Assembly (NCBI GenBank): GCA_963811635.1
Contig: CAWESB010000005.1
Span: forward strand, 94,702 to 158,701
Length of the DNA: 64,000 bases
Direction: 5' to 3'
Origin: JAIBJN01 sp963811635
GTDB taxonomy: Bacteria; Actinomycetota; Thermoleophilia; Gaiellales; Gaiellaceae
Part shown: piece by piece, positions 45,963 to 54,736 of the stretch
How positions within the stretch are numbered: position 1 is the stretch's first letter
Layout: each line of letters starts with the position of its first letter
Notes under the pieces: generated by a model
What the model was told of the DNA's origin: nothing
The model's input: the letters and a program-made list of their open reading frames with translations, nothing else
Databases searched by the model: none
Translations under genes and position numbers: made by a program

Positions 45963-47359
45963 GCCAGCTCGAGCGCCGCGCCGCTCCGTCTCGGGTCGGC
46001 AGCCGCACCGGCGCGTCCGACCGCGCTGACGCCGCCGAAATAGTGGTGGAGCGAGCTCCACAGCCGCACGTCGTAGTCGTGTTCGAGGAGCGCGTCGATC
46101 CCCGCCTCGTCGAAGCCGGGCTCCACGTGGACGACGTGTCCCGTGGAGTGGATCCGCGGGCGGTCGACCGCGTCCTGCGGCAAGAGCCCCTCGTCGAGGA
46201 CGCCCGAGAGCACCTGCGTGAGCGCCGGCCGCAGGCGCGTTCCCCCCGCCGCGCCGGCCGCGAGCACGAGCCCGTCACCGTCGACGGCGACCGTGGGGGA
46301 CATCATGCTCTCCATCCGCTCCCCGGCCTCGAGCGGCCGGATGAGCAGGTCGGATTCGCCGAGCATGCTGTTCAGGTGCACGTCGTAGCCCGGCAGGAAG
46401 TCCCCCGAGCCCAGCCCGAGGCTGGTGGTGAGCACGCAGGCGTTGCCCGCGCGGTCGACCACGCAGAGGTTCGTCGTGTGCTCGTACGTCCTCCCGCTGA
46501 AGGGAGGGGCGGCAAGGATCCGCGCGAGGGAGAGCGCCCGCTCGCCCGGGTCCATGCCGCGGAGCGGGGGAAGAACCTTGAGGGTGTCGACGAGGTGCGC
46601 GAGCCCGCCTCTCGCCTGGACGCGCACGCCCGCGTAGTCCGTCTCCACCGGCGGGAGCCACTGCACACCGTAGGCAGCCAGGTCGCCGGGGGTGACGAGG
46701 CCGTCGCGTTCCTCCATCAGGCGTAGCAGAGACTCCGCCAGCGTCCCCTCGTAGAACGTGCGCGCCCCCTCCGCGGCGACGACCTGGAGCGCGGCCACGA
46801 GCCCCGGCTGCTCCAGCCGGTCGCCCTCCTCCAGGACGCGCCCTCCGGGGGCGTAGATGCGGCCACCCTCGCGCATCGTCATGACCGGGGCGAGCATGGC
46901 GAGGCACCGGGCGTGCGCCTCCGGCATGGGGACGCCGGCATAGGCGAGGCGCAGCGCGGGCTCGACGAGCCGCGGCCAGGGGATTCCCCCGCCCCGGCGC
47001 CAGAGTTCGTCCAGTCCCGCCGGGACGCCCGGGACGGCGCAGGTGGCGGCGCCGACGTAGTAGTGGACCAGCTCCTCCCCGAAGGGGACGGCGAGCTCCT
47101 CGAGCTCCGGGGCCTCGCGCAGAGTGCCGAGGCCGGGGACGGCGACGAAGAAATCGAGCACCTCCGCGCGGCCGCTTCCCGCCTCCAGCCAGACCGCATA
47201 GCCGCCGCCCGCGATGCCCGTCATCACGGATTCCGCGACGCACGATGCGAGCGCGGCAGCGACTGCTGCGTCGGCCGCCGTGCCGCCATCCTCGAGGATC
47301 TCGAGGCCGGCCTGGGCCGTCGCAGGATGGCCTGCAGCAACGCCGGGAGGGACCCGCAC
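45959..47359 (-). CDS. ggt: Gamma-glutamyltransferase family protein, apparently cytoplasmic
   Basis: This 466-aa Ntn-hydrolase precursor has the self-cleavage/nucleophile Thr in EHTTNLCVVDRAGNACVLTT (about 302-321), and LNSMLGESDL and MSPTVAVDGDG line the pocket. The large subunit starts ATAQAGLEILEDGGTAADAA. The usual TSLxxxFG loop reads TSLGLGSGDF. Starting at GTG 47359 there is no signal peptide, whereas most GGTs are exported. It may act on internal glutathione-like or gamma-Glu compounds, or as an acylase. Confidence 0.88.
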   Translation of the reverse strand: MRVPPGVAAGHPATAQAGLEILEDGGTAADAAVAAALASCVAESVMTGIAGGGYAVWLEAGSGRAEVLDFFVAVPGLGTLREAPELEELAVPFGEELVHYYVGAATCAVPGVPAGLDELWRRGGGIPWPRLVEPALRLAYAGVPMPEAHARCLAMLAPVMTMREGGRIYAPGGRVLEEGDRLEQPGLVAALQVVAAEGARTFYEGTLAESLLRLMEERDGLVTPGDLAAYGVQWLPPVETDYAGVRVQARGGLAHLVDTLKVLPPLRGMDPGERALSLARILAAPPFSGRTYEHTTNLCVVDRAGNACVLTTSLGLGSGDFLPGYDVHLNSMLGESDLLIRPLEAGERMESMMSPTVAVDGDGLVLAAGAAGGTRLRPALTQVLSGVLDEGLLPQDAVDRPRIHSTGHVVHVEPGFDEAGIDALLEHDYDVRLWSSLHHYFGGVSAVGRAGAAADPRRSGAALELA

Positions 47360-47365
47360 CTTTGC

Positions 47366-47371
47366 TAGCCT
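47366..47371 (+). promoter_or_regulatory. -10 box (TAGCCT) of leaderless rpsO
   Basis: TAGCCT ends 9 nt before the GTG at 47381, with no Shine-Dalgarno sequence. It overlaps the presumed ggt promoter region (divergent starts 22 bp apart). Confidence 0.45.
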
Positions 47372-47380
47372 ACGTCGGTC

Positions 47381-47650
47381 GTGACCCTCACGAAGGACGC
47401 AAAGCGCGAGATTTTCGACCGGCACGGGCGAACCGGTGGCGACACCGGCTCCCCGCAGGTGCAGATCGCGCTGCTCACGAAGCGGATCGAACAGCTGACG
47501 GAGCACCTGCGCACGCACCGGAAGGATCACCACTCACGCCGCGGGCTCCTCAAGCTCGTCGGCCAGCGCCGCCGGCTGCTCAATTACCTGCAGAAGCGGG
47601 ATCTCGAGGGCTACCGCGCGCTGATCCAGGAACTCGGCCTCAGGAGGTAG
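47381..47650 (+). CDS. rpsO: 30S ribosomal protein S15
   Basis: This 89-aa S15 has RTGGDTGSPQVQIALLTKRI and the 16S-binding HHSRRGLLKLVGQRRRLLNY. It binds the central domain of 16S rRNA. It precedes pnp as in most bacteria. GTG at 47381. Confidence 0.97.
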   Translation: MTLTKDAKREIFDRHGRTGGDTGSPQVQIALLTKRIEQLTEHLRTHRKDHHSRRGLLKLVGQRRRLLNYLQKRDLEGYRALIQELGLRR

Positions 47651-47694
47651 GCGGAACTCCCGGACTCCACCGCCCATCCCCGGGCCAACCATCT

Positions 47695-47764
47695 GGGAGA
47701 CAGGTGGAAGTTTGAGGGAAGTCCGTCCCGTCGGGCCTGCCTCAAACCTCCGCCTCCGTCTCCC
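47695..47764 (+). promoter_or_regulatory. Long rpsO-pnp leader hairpin, candidate RNase III/PNPase control site
   Basis: GGGAGAC (47695-47701) pairs with GTCTCCC (47758-47764) and GTTTGAGG (47710-47717) with CCTCAAAC (47740-47747). GG/CC pairs lie between, giving an imperfect stem of about 20 bp with an inner CCCG-T-CGGG hairpin. It ends 19 nt before the pnp ATG. In E. coli the same gap holds an RNase III-cut hairpin through which PNPase represses itself. Confidence 0.7.
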
Positions 47765-47783
47765 GCAAGGAGAAGGAGGAACA

Positions 47784-50216
47784 ATGAGCACTATTACATC
47801 GGAGATCACGTCGATTACGGCTGCCATCGGCCGCGACGAGATCACGTTCGAGACGGGCAAGCTGGCCAAGCAAGCCGACGGCGCCGTCGTCATGAGAAGC
47901 GGGGACACGATGGTCCTCGCGACGGCCCAGGGCCGCCCCGAGGCGCGGGAGGGCGCGGACTTCTTCCCGCTCACTGTCGACGTCGAGGAGCGCATGTACG
48001 CGGCCGGCAAGATCCCCGGCGGCTTCTTCAAGCGCGAAGGGCGCCCGACCGAGAAGGCGATCCTCACTGCCCGCATGATCGACCGCCCGATCCGGCCGCT
48101 CTGGCCGAAGGGGTTCCGGAACGAGGTGCAGGTCATCTGCACCACGCTCTCGGCCGACCTGATCACCCCGCACGACATCCTGGCCATCAACGGCGCGTCC
48201 GCCGCTCTGATGATCTCACCGCTGCCCTTCTTCGGGCCGGTGGGCGCCGTCCGCATCGGGATCTTCGACGGCGAGATGGTCGTCAACCCGTCGCTCCCCG
48301 ACATCGGCGAGTCCGAGCTCGACCTGATCGTCGTTGGCACGAAGGAGGGCCTGACGATGGTCGAGGCCGGCGCAAACGAGATCGCCGAGGACACGCTCCT
48401 CGAGGCGCTCGAGCTCGCCCACGCGGAGATCAAGAAGCTCTGCGAGGCCCAGGAGGAGCTCCGGAGCCGAGCAGGCAAGCCGAAGTGGCTCGATCCAGAG
48501 CTCACCGAGGAGCTCGACGCCGCCCACGGCGAGCAGATCTCCGCGCGCATCCTCTCCGACGGGCTCCGCGCCGCAGCCTCGCTCAGGGTCGACATCGCCG
48601 AGGAGCTTGGGGCCGATGCGTTGATGCAGGTTCGCAACAGCCTCGACGCCATCCTCGAACGCCGCCAGTTCGAGGCCGTCGCCGGTCCCGTCCGCGAGCA
48701 GTTCGAGAGCGACCTTCGCGCCCTCACCGATGCCGAGCAGGATTCGAAGGAGGTCCGCTCCGCGAAGCGCAAGCAGCTCTTCGGCCGTATCCTCGAGACG
48801 GTCGAGCTTCCGTTCCCGGTCGGCCCCGCAACCGCCGAAGGCGACGCGCCGACTGTCATGGACAGCCTCACCAGCTCCTACGTCAAGAAGGCCGCGGAGG
48901 CGATCTACAAGGATGTGATCCGGAAGAAGATCGCCGTCGAGAAGCGGCGTCCCGACGGCCGCGCCACCGACGAGATCCGCCCGATCGAGTGCGAGGTCGG
49001 AGTCGCGCCGCGGACGCACGGCTCGGCGCTCTTCACCCGCGGCCAGACGCAGATCATGACGCTCCTCACGCTCGGCACCGCCAAGGAGGGCCAGCGCATC
49101 GACGACCTCTCCCTGGAGTCCGAGCGCCGCTACATGCACCATTACAACTTCCCGCCCTACTCGGTCGGGGAAACGGGCTTCATGCGGGGGCCCAAGCGTC
49201 GCGACATCGGCCACGGGGCACTCGCCCAGCGCGCGCTCGAGCCGATGATCCCTGCGCTCGACGAGTTCCCCTACACGATCCGCCTCGTCTCGGAGACGCT
49301 CGAGTCGAACGGCTCGTCGTCCATGGGCTCGGTCTGCGGCTCGACGCTCTCGCTCATGGACGCGGGCGTCCCGATAAAGCGGCCGGTCAGCGGCATCGCC
49401 ATGGGCCTCGTCAAGGAGGGCGACGAGCACGTCATCCTCACCGACATCCAGGGCGCCGAGGATCACCTGGGCGACATGGACTTCAAGGTCGCCGGCTCCC
49501 GCGAGGGCATCACCGCCCTGCAGATGGACATCAAGATCACCGGCGTCACGCAGGAGATCATGCGGAACGCGCTCGAGCAGGCAAAGCGGGCCCGCGAGTT
49601 CATCCTCGACAAGATGGCCGAGGCCATCTCCGAGTCCCGAACGGAGCTCGCGGCCCACGCGCCGCGGATCACGACGATCTCGATCGATCCCGAGCAGATC
49701 GGCCTCATCATCGGCAAGGGCGGCGAGACGATCCGCGGCCTCGAGTCCGACTACGAGGTGCAGATCGACATCGAAGAGGACGGGACGATCCTCATCTACG
49801 CCACCGAGGGCGACAAGGCCGACGCGGCAATCGCCGCCATCCAGGCCCTGACGAAGGAGCCCGAAGTCGGCGACACGTACACCGGCAAGGTCGTGAAGAC
49901 GACCGACTTCGGCGCCTTCGTGGAGCTGAAGAAGGGCACGGACGGGCTGCTCCACGTCTCCAACGTGGGACCCGGCCGGGTCGGTCACATCGAGGACGTC
50001 ATCAGCCGCGGAGACGTGCTGGACGTCGTCGTGCAGGAGGTCGACAAGGCCCGTGGCCGCATCGGCCTCAAGCTCGTCGGCAAGCACGAGAACGGCGCAG
50101 TCGTCCAGCCCGAGGAGCTGATCGAGCGGGCGAAGGACGCCCCCCCGCGCGAGCGCCGCGAGCGCGACGGCGACCGTGACCGCGGCCGCAGGCGCGGCGG
50201 CGGCCGCCGGGACTGA
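47784..50216 (+). CDS. pnp: Polynucleotide phosphorylase
   Basis: This 810-aa 3'-5' phosphorolytic exoribonuclease has two RNase PH-like cores (RPLWPKGFRNEVQV; SGIAMGLV with catalytic Asp in DIQGAEDHLGDMDFKVAG), a helical linker, KH (LIIGKGGETIRGLE) and S1 (GDTYTGKVVKTTDFGAFVEL) domains, and an Arg/Gly tail. Length is slightly above the family. ATG at 47784 follows AAGGAGAAGGAGG. An in-frame start at 47712 lies inside the leader hairpin and is rejected. Confidence 0.97.
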   Translation: MSTITSEITSITAAIGRDEITFETGKLAKQADGAVVMRSGDTMVLATAQGRPEAREGADFFPLTVDVEERMYAAGKIPGGFFKREGRPTEKAILTARMIDRPIRPLWPKGFRNEVQVICTTLSADLITPHDILAINGASAALMISPLPFFGPVGAVRIGIFDGEMVVNPSLPDIGESELDLIVVGTKEGLTMVEAGANEIAEDTLLEALELAHAEIKKLCEAQEELRSRAGKPKWLDPELTEELDAAHGEQISARILSDGLRAAASLRVDIAEELGADALMQVRNSLDAILERRQFEAVAGPVREQFESDLRALTDAEQDSKEVRSAKRKQLFGRILETVELPFPVGPATAEGDAPTVMDSLTSSYVKKAAEAIYKDVIRKKIAVEKRRPDGRATDEIRPIECEVGVAPRTHGSALFTRGQTQIMTLLTLGTAKEGQRIDDLSLESERRYMHHYNFPPYSVGETGFMRGPKRRDIGHGALAQRALEPMIPALDEFPYTIRLVSETLESNGSSSMGSVCGSTLSLMDAGVPIKRPVSGIAMGLVKEGDEHVILTDIQGAEDHLGDMDFKVAGSREGITALQMDIKITGVTQEIMRNALEQAKRAREFILDKMAEAISESRTELAAHAPRITTISIDPEQIGLIIGKGGETIRGLESDYEVQIDIEEDGTILIYATEGDKADAAIAAIQALTKEPEVGDTYTGKVVKTTDFGAFVELKKGTDGLLHVSNVGPGRVGHIEDVISRGDVLDVVVQEVDKARGRIGLKLVGKHENGAVVQPEELIERAKDAPPRERRERDGDRDRGRRRGGGRRD

Positions 50217-50228
50217 GCCGACCCTGAA

Positions 50229-51128
50229 CTAGCGTGCGCGCTGGGCGGCGGCAACGCCGCCCAGCACGAGCGCTCCGCCGACGACGAGCCAGAGGGTGAC
50301 CGGCTCGTCCAGGATCATCGCGCCCATGAGCACCGCGAGCGGGGAGATCAGGTACGTATAGGCCACCGCGCGCGTGGCGCCGAGCCCGCGCAGGCCGATG
50401 TTCCAGCCGATGTAGCCGAGGAACGTCGAAGCGACGCCGAGGTAGAGCACGAGCAGCGCGTCCTCGCCCGAGATGCCGGTGACCGCGTCGACGGTGCCGC
50501 CTCCGACGAACGGCAGGAGGAACACGGTGCCGACGAGGCTCGTCGCAGCCGTGAGCGCGAGCAGGTCGTAGCGACCGAGGAGCGGCTTCAGGAGCACGTT
50601 GTAGAGCGCGAAGGCGATCGGTGCGACGAGGACGATCAGCGGGCCCTTCGCGTTCGCGAAGGAGAGGTCTCCGCCGGCGCCGAGCAGGACGACGATGGCG
50701 ACGCCCGCGAACGCGACCGCCAGCCCGAGGGCGCGGCGCAGGTTCCAGCGCTCGAGGCCGAGGCCGGTCGCGAGCAGCAGCGTCAGCGCGGGGGAGAGGG
50801 CGATGACGAGCGCGGCCGTCCCGGACGTCGTGTACTTCGTGCCCACGTTCAGGAAAACGTGGTAACCGACGACGACGCAGAAGCCGACTGCGCCGAGCCT
50901 GAGCGCGTCGCGCCGGGTCATGCCGGGGAGCCCGCCGACCCGCCAGAGAAGATAGACAAAGCCGGGGGCGGCGACGAGATAGCGCAGGATGGCGATGTCC
51001 TGCGCCACGAAGCCGTGGTCGAGCAGCGCCTTGATCACCGAGAACGCGCTCGCCCAGACGACCACGACCGCGAGCAGGGTCGCGTGGGCCGTCGCCGTTC
51101 TCCGCTCGACCGATACGGCGGTGTCCAT
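50229..51128 (-). CDS. EamA/DMT-superfamily exporter
   Basis: This protein of about 299 aa has ten membrane helices in two EamA repeats (LLAVVVVWASAFSVIKALL; LGVASTFLGYIGWNIGLRGL with the typical GATRAVAYTYLISPLAVLMG end). Such carriers export metabolites or amino acids; the substrate is unknown. ATG at 51128 is chosen. An in-frame ATG at 51173 would add 15 residues and leave only 9 bp to the divergent reductase. Confidence 0.88.
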   Translation of the reverse strand: MDTAVSVERRTATAHATLLAVVVVWASAFSVIKALLDHGFVAQDIAILRYLVAAPGFVYLLWRVGGLPGMTRRDALRLGAVGFCVVVGYHVFLNVGTKYTTSGTAALVIALSPALTLLLATGLGLERWNLRRALGLAVAFAGVAIVVLLGAGGDLSFANAKGPLIVLVAPIAFALYNVLLKPLLGRYDLLALTAATSLVGTVFLLPFVGGGTVDAVTGISGEDALLVLYLGVASTFLGYIGWNIGLRGLGATRAVAYTYLISPLAVLMGAMILDEPVTLWLVVGGALVLGGVAAAQRAR

Positions 51129-51182
51129 CCGCGGAGTTAAACCATTCACGCCGGGGATATGTGAGACGGACATAATGCTGCG

Positions 51183-52355
51183 GTGCCCAGCTACGACGTG
51201 ATCGTCGTGGGCGCCGGGCCCGCAGGCTCGACGTGCGCGCATCGGCTGGCCTCGGCGGGCGCCTCCGTGCTCCTGCTCGACCGGGCGCGCTTCCCGCGCG
51301 ACAAGCCGTGCGGCGGCGGCGTCACCGGACGAGCAGCCCGCCTGCTCCCCTTCTCGATCGCGCCGGTGGTCGAGGACACGGTCACCTCGGTGCGGATGCG
51401 TCTTCGCTACGGCGGCTGGTTCGAGCACGGCGGCGACGCGCCGCTCGTCCTCATGACCCAGCGAATCCGGCTCGATGCGTACCTGGCCGAGCAGGCCGCC
51501 CTCGCGGGGGCCGAACTTCGCGACGGCAGCAAGGTGACGGCGGTCGCCGCGGGCCCGGAGGGTGTGACGGCGACCGTCGACGGGGAGGAGGTACACGGAT
51601 CCGCTCTCGTCGGCGCCGACGGCGTCAACGGCATCTGCGCCCGGTCGCTCGGCCTCGGCGGGAACCAGTCGGTCGGCGTCGCGCTCGAAGGGAACGTCCC
51701 CTACGCGAAGCTGGGCGACGGCTACCGGGGTTGCGCCGTGCTCGAGCTCGGGATCGTCCCCGGCGGCTACGGCTGGGTGTTTCCGAAGGGCGACCACGCC
51801 AACATCGGGCTCGGCGGCTGGGAGGACGAGGCCCCGGGCCTGCGGGAGCAACTGCGCGGGCTCTGCGAGGCCCACGGCCTCGCCGCCGGCGATCTCGAGG
51901 AGGTTCGCGGCTACCGGTTGCCGCTGCGCGCGCCCGACTCGACCCTCGCCCGCGGCCGGGCGGCGGTGATCGGCGACGCCGCAGGCCTCGTCGATCCGGT
52001 CTCGGGGGACGGCATGTTCGAGGCTTTCCTCTCGGGGAAGCTGGCCGCGGAGGCCGTCAGCGACCTGCTCGAGGGCAGAAGCGAAGGCCTGGAGCCCTAC
52101 GGCATGCGCCTGACCGAGCGTCTCCGGAACCACCTCTGGGCGTCGTGGAGCGTCAAGGCCGCACTCGACCGCTTTCCGCGGACGACCTTCCGGATCGCGC
52201 GCTCGCGCATCGTCTGGCGCGTCGTCGAGCGGCTGATCGAGGGCGACATCCAGGACGTCAGCGCCGCCCGGGGCCTCGCGCGGCCGCCGCTCAAGGTTCT
52301 CGCCGCCCTCGCGCGCGCCGCCGGCAACCCCGGTGGGGCCTACAGGCAGGCCTGA
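51183..52355 (+). CDS. Geranylgeranyl reductase family FAD-dependent oxidoreductase
   Basis: This 390-aa flavoenzyme has the Rossmann FAD motif VVGAGPAGSTCAHRLASAG at the N-terminus, then the family DKPCGGGVTGRA and late IGDAAGLVDPVSGDGM. These enzymes reduce prenyl chains (menaquinone tails, archaeal-type or carotenoid lipids). The substrate is not determinable here. It is divergent from the DMT exporter; GTG at 51183. Its end overlaps nothing; the M16 gene starts 16 nt later. Confidence 0.9.
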   Translation: MPSYDVIVVGAGPAGSTCAHRLASAGASVLLLDRARFPRDKPCGGGVTGRAARLLPFSIAPVVEDTVTSVRMRLRYGGWFEHGGDAPLVLMTQRIRLDAYLAEQAALAGAELRDGSKVTAVAAGPEGVTATVDGEEVHGSALVGADGVNGICARSLGLGGNQSVGVALEGNVPYAKLGDGYRGCAVLELGIVPGGYGWVFPKGDHANIGLGGWEDEAPGLREQLRGLCEAHGLAAGDLEEVRGYRLPLRAPDSTLARGRAAVIGDAAGLVDPVSGDGMFEAFLSGKLAAEAVSDLLEGRSEGLEPYGMRLTERLRNHLWASWSVKAALDRFPRTTFRIARSRIVWRVVERLIEGDIQDVSAARGLARPPLKVLAALARAAGNPGGAYRQA

Positions 52356-52359
52356 GCCA

Positions 52360-52365
52360 TACGAT
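52360..52365 (+). promoter_or_regulatory. -10 box (TACGAT) of leaderless M16 peptidase gene
   Basis: TACGAT ends 6 nt before the GTG at 52372, and there is no ribosome site. It supports this start over an upstream in-frame ATG-like start at 52333. Confidence 0.45.
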
Positions 52366-52371
52366 GCGACC

Positions 52372-53667
52372 GTGCAGAACTACCTCCTGACCACGCTCGA
52401 CAGCGGCACGCGCGTCGTCACCGAACCACTCCCCTCGGTGCGCTCCGTCGCCATCGGGCTCTGGATCGGCACCGGCTCGCGCGACGAGGACGACGGTCAT
52501 GCCGGCGTCAGCCACTTCATGGAGCACCTGCTCTTCAAGGGCAGCGCGTCCTACTCGGCGCTCGAGGTGGCGGAGATCTTCGACACCTTCGGCGGCGAGC
52601 TGAACGCCGCTACGGCTCGCGACTACACGGTCGTGTACGCCCGCGTCCTCGACGAGCACCTCGAGACGGCGCTCGACGTCATGACCGACATGGTGTTCGC
52701 GCCGACCCTCGCCGACCTCGACGCCGAGCGGGAGGTCGTGCTCGAGGAGATCGCCATGGTCGAGGACTCGCCGCAGGAGCTGATCTTCGACCTGGTCACG
52801 AACGCAGTCTTCGGCCGACACCCGCTCGGACGGCCGGTCCTGGGATCGGCCGAGGTCATCTCGGCGGTCTCGCGTCGCTCGCTGATCGCCTTCCACCGTC
52901 GCCGCTACCGGCCTGACAACGTCGTGGTCGCGACCGCGGGAAGCGTCGATCACAACAGGCTCGTGACCCTCGTCGAGGGCATGCGCGCAAAAGCGGGAGA
53001 CCCTCCGGCCCGGAAGCCGTCCGCACGGGCCCCGTTCGTCGCGCCGCCGAAGCCGGAGCTCGTCTTCCAGTCCAAGCCGACGGAGCAGTACCACCTGTGC
53101 CTGGGGGCGCCCGGCATCGCGCGCTCCGACCGCCGACGCTTCACGGCGTCGCTCCTCGACAGCGTTCTCGGCGGCTCGGCATCGTCGCGGCTCTTCCAGG
53201 AGATCCGGGAGAAACGCGGGCTCGCCTACGCCGTCTACACGTTCTCCTCGCAGTACGCCGACACCGGCCAGATCGGCGTCTACGTCGGCACCCGCGAGGA
53301 GAACCTCGCCGAGTGCCTCCGCATCGTCTCCGAGCAGATCGGCGACCTCGCCGAGCACGGGCCTCGGCCCGACGAGCTCGAGCGCGCGAAGGAGAACCTC
53401 AAGGGGCGGATCATGCTCTCGATGGAGATGACCTCCAACCGCATGAGCCGGCTCGGCAAGTCGCTCATCACCGACAGCGAGCTGCTCGGCCTCGACCGCA
53501 TCCTCGCGGAGATCGAGGCCGTCGACGTGGAGGCCGTGGCGCAGCTCGCCGAGGTGCTGCTGCCCGCGGACGCGCTCTCCGTCGCCGCCATCGGGCCGAG
53601 CGAGGAGCTGCTCCTCGAGGCCGTCGAGCCGGTGTGCCCCGCGCTCGTGGAGCGCGCCGCCGCGTGA
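52372..53667 (+). CDS. M16 family zinc peptidase (processing-peptidase-like)
   Basis: This 431-aa inverzincin has the HxxEH motif in HFMEHLLFKG (about 57-61) and the distal Glu in the EREVVLEEIAMVEDSP helix. Two M16 halves are present; the C-terminal half keeps KRGLAYAVYTF. It is the single-chain mlpA-like form that sits after pnp in Bacillus and actinobacteria. dapB overlaps its stop (GTGA). Confidence 0.93.
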   Translation: MQNYLLTTLDSGTRVVTEPLPSVRSVAIGLWIGTGSRDEDDGHAGVSHFMEHLLFKGSASYSALEVAEIFDTFGGELNAATARDYTVVYARVLDEHLETALDVMTDMVFAPTLADLDAEREVVLEEIAMVEDSPQELIFDLVTNAVFGRHPLGRPVLGSAEVISAVSRRSLIAFHRRRYRPDNVVVATAGSVDHNRLVTLVEGMRAKAGDPPARKPSARAPFVAPPKPELVFQSKPTEQYHLCLGAPGIARSDRRRFTASLLDSVLGGSASSRLFQEIREKRGLAYAVYTFSSQYADTGQIGVYVGTREENLAECLRIVSEQIGDLAEHGPRPDELERAKENLKGRIMLSMEMTSNRMSRLGKSLITDSELLGLDRILAEIEAVDVEAVAQLAEVLLPADALSVAAIGPSEELLLEAVEPVCPALVERAAA

Positions 53668-54305
53668 AGGTCCTCCTGCTCGGCGCGGGCGGGAAGGTGG
53701 GCGCCGTCCTCGCGCCGCGCCTCCTCGAAGCCGGCCACGAGGTGACGGCCGCGGGCTCGGAGACGGCCTGGGAGCCGGCCGGCCACGACGCGGCAGTCGA
53801 GTTCACGGTTCCTGCCACCGTGCGCGTGAACGTCGAACGCTGCCTGGCGGCGGGCGTACCGGCCGTCGTCGGCACGACCGGGGTCGGCCCGGACGACCTG
53901 GCCGCCTTCGACACGCTGGCCAAGGAGCACTCGGTCCCGTGCTTCGTGGCGCCGAACTTCGCCCTCGGCGCCGTCCTGATGATGCGCCTGGCCGCCGAGG
54001 CCGGCCGCTACCTGCCGCGGGCCGAGATCGTCGAGCTCCACGCCGATACGAAGCTCGACGCGCCCTCGGGCACGGCGAAGGCGACCGCGGAGCTGCTTCC
54101 GGGCGAGGTGCCGATCCACTCCGTGCGCCTGCCCGGTCTCGTCGCCCACCAGGCGGTGCTCTTCGGCGGCGACGGCCAGCTCCTGACCATCCGCCACGAC
54201 ACGCTCTCGCGCGAGGCCTTCGTTCCCGGCGTTCTGCTGGCCCTGGAGCGGCTGGGGGGGCTCCCGCCGGGCCTCACCGTCGGCCTGGACGCCCTGCTGG
54301 ACTAG
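53664..54305 (+). CDS. dapB: 4-hydroxy-tetrahydrodipicolinate reductase (short)
   Basis: This 213-aa enzyme of lysine and diaminopimelate synthesis has NAD(P)-binding LLGAGGKVGAVLAPRL, the APNFALGAVLMM block and the substrate motif ELHADTKLDAPSGTA. The family normally reads HH in this motif; here the second His is Ala. Overall length is 30-50 aa below typical, with losses mainly in the N-terminal domain. The GTG at 53664 overlaps the M16 stop. Confidence 0.92.
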   Translation: MKVLLLGAGGKVGAVLAPRLLEAGHEVTAAGSETAWEPAGHDAAVEFTVPATVRVNVERCLAAGVPAVVGTTGVGPDDLAAFDTLAKEHSVPCFVAPNFALGAVLMMRLAAEAGRYLPRAEIVELHADTKLDAPSGTAKATAELLPGEVPIHSVRLPGLVAHQAVLFGGDGQLLTIRHDTLSREAFVPGVLLALERLGGLPPGLTVGLDALLD

Positions 54306-54434
54306 GAGCGCGGCGCCGTCCGACCGGCCTGGCAGCATGTGGTCGCCCGGCTGCGGGAGGCGTGAGCGTCCGCCGGAGGGCGTCCGTCCGACCCGCCTGA
54401 TAGAGGTCCTGCTCCGTCGACCCAGGAGAGGGCG

Positions 54435-54701
54435 ATGAAGGTACACGTGGCGTTTGTGTGCGAGCAGGGATGCGAGTTCGCGGTCGTGGTCGTGCGACCG
54501 TCCGTCATGAGCGGGCTCAAGCGCGAGCGGGACGACGCGGTCCGGGCGTACTCGGGCGAGTTCGGCGTTCCCGCCGTGCTGATGATCCGGAGCTCCCGCG
54601 GCACGCCGACCTACTACGGGCGGCCGGACCTCGTGCAGCTCCTTGCGGGCCGGTGCGCCGAACGGCTTCCCTGGCGCGAGTGCACGACGCGCGCCGCCTA
54701 G
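54435..54701 (+). CDS. Hypothetical small protein between dapB and dapA
   Basis: This 88-aa protein starts at an ATG 6 nt after AGGAGAGGG, so translation is likely. It opens MKVHVAFVCEQGCEFAVVVV and has a mixed alpha/beta pattern with four cysteines and no membrane segment. I do not recognise the family. It is in the same direction as dapB and dapA and may be co-transcribed. Confidence 0.65.
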   Translation: MKVHVAFVCEQGCEFAVVVVRPSVMSGLKRERDDAVRAYSGEFGVPAVLMIRSSRGTPTYYGRPDLVQLLAGRCAERLPWRECTTRAA

Positions 54702-54736
54702 CTCCGCTTTTCGGCTTGTCCAGCGGGGCGATTACA

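Noticed and set aside
47712..47783. Extended N-terminus of PNPase from 47712
   Set aside because: The added residues lie in the leader hairpin, are not conserved, and the ATG at 47784 has a strong AAGGAGG ribosome site.
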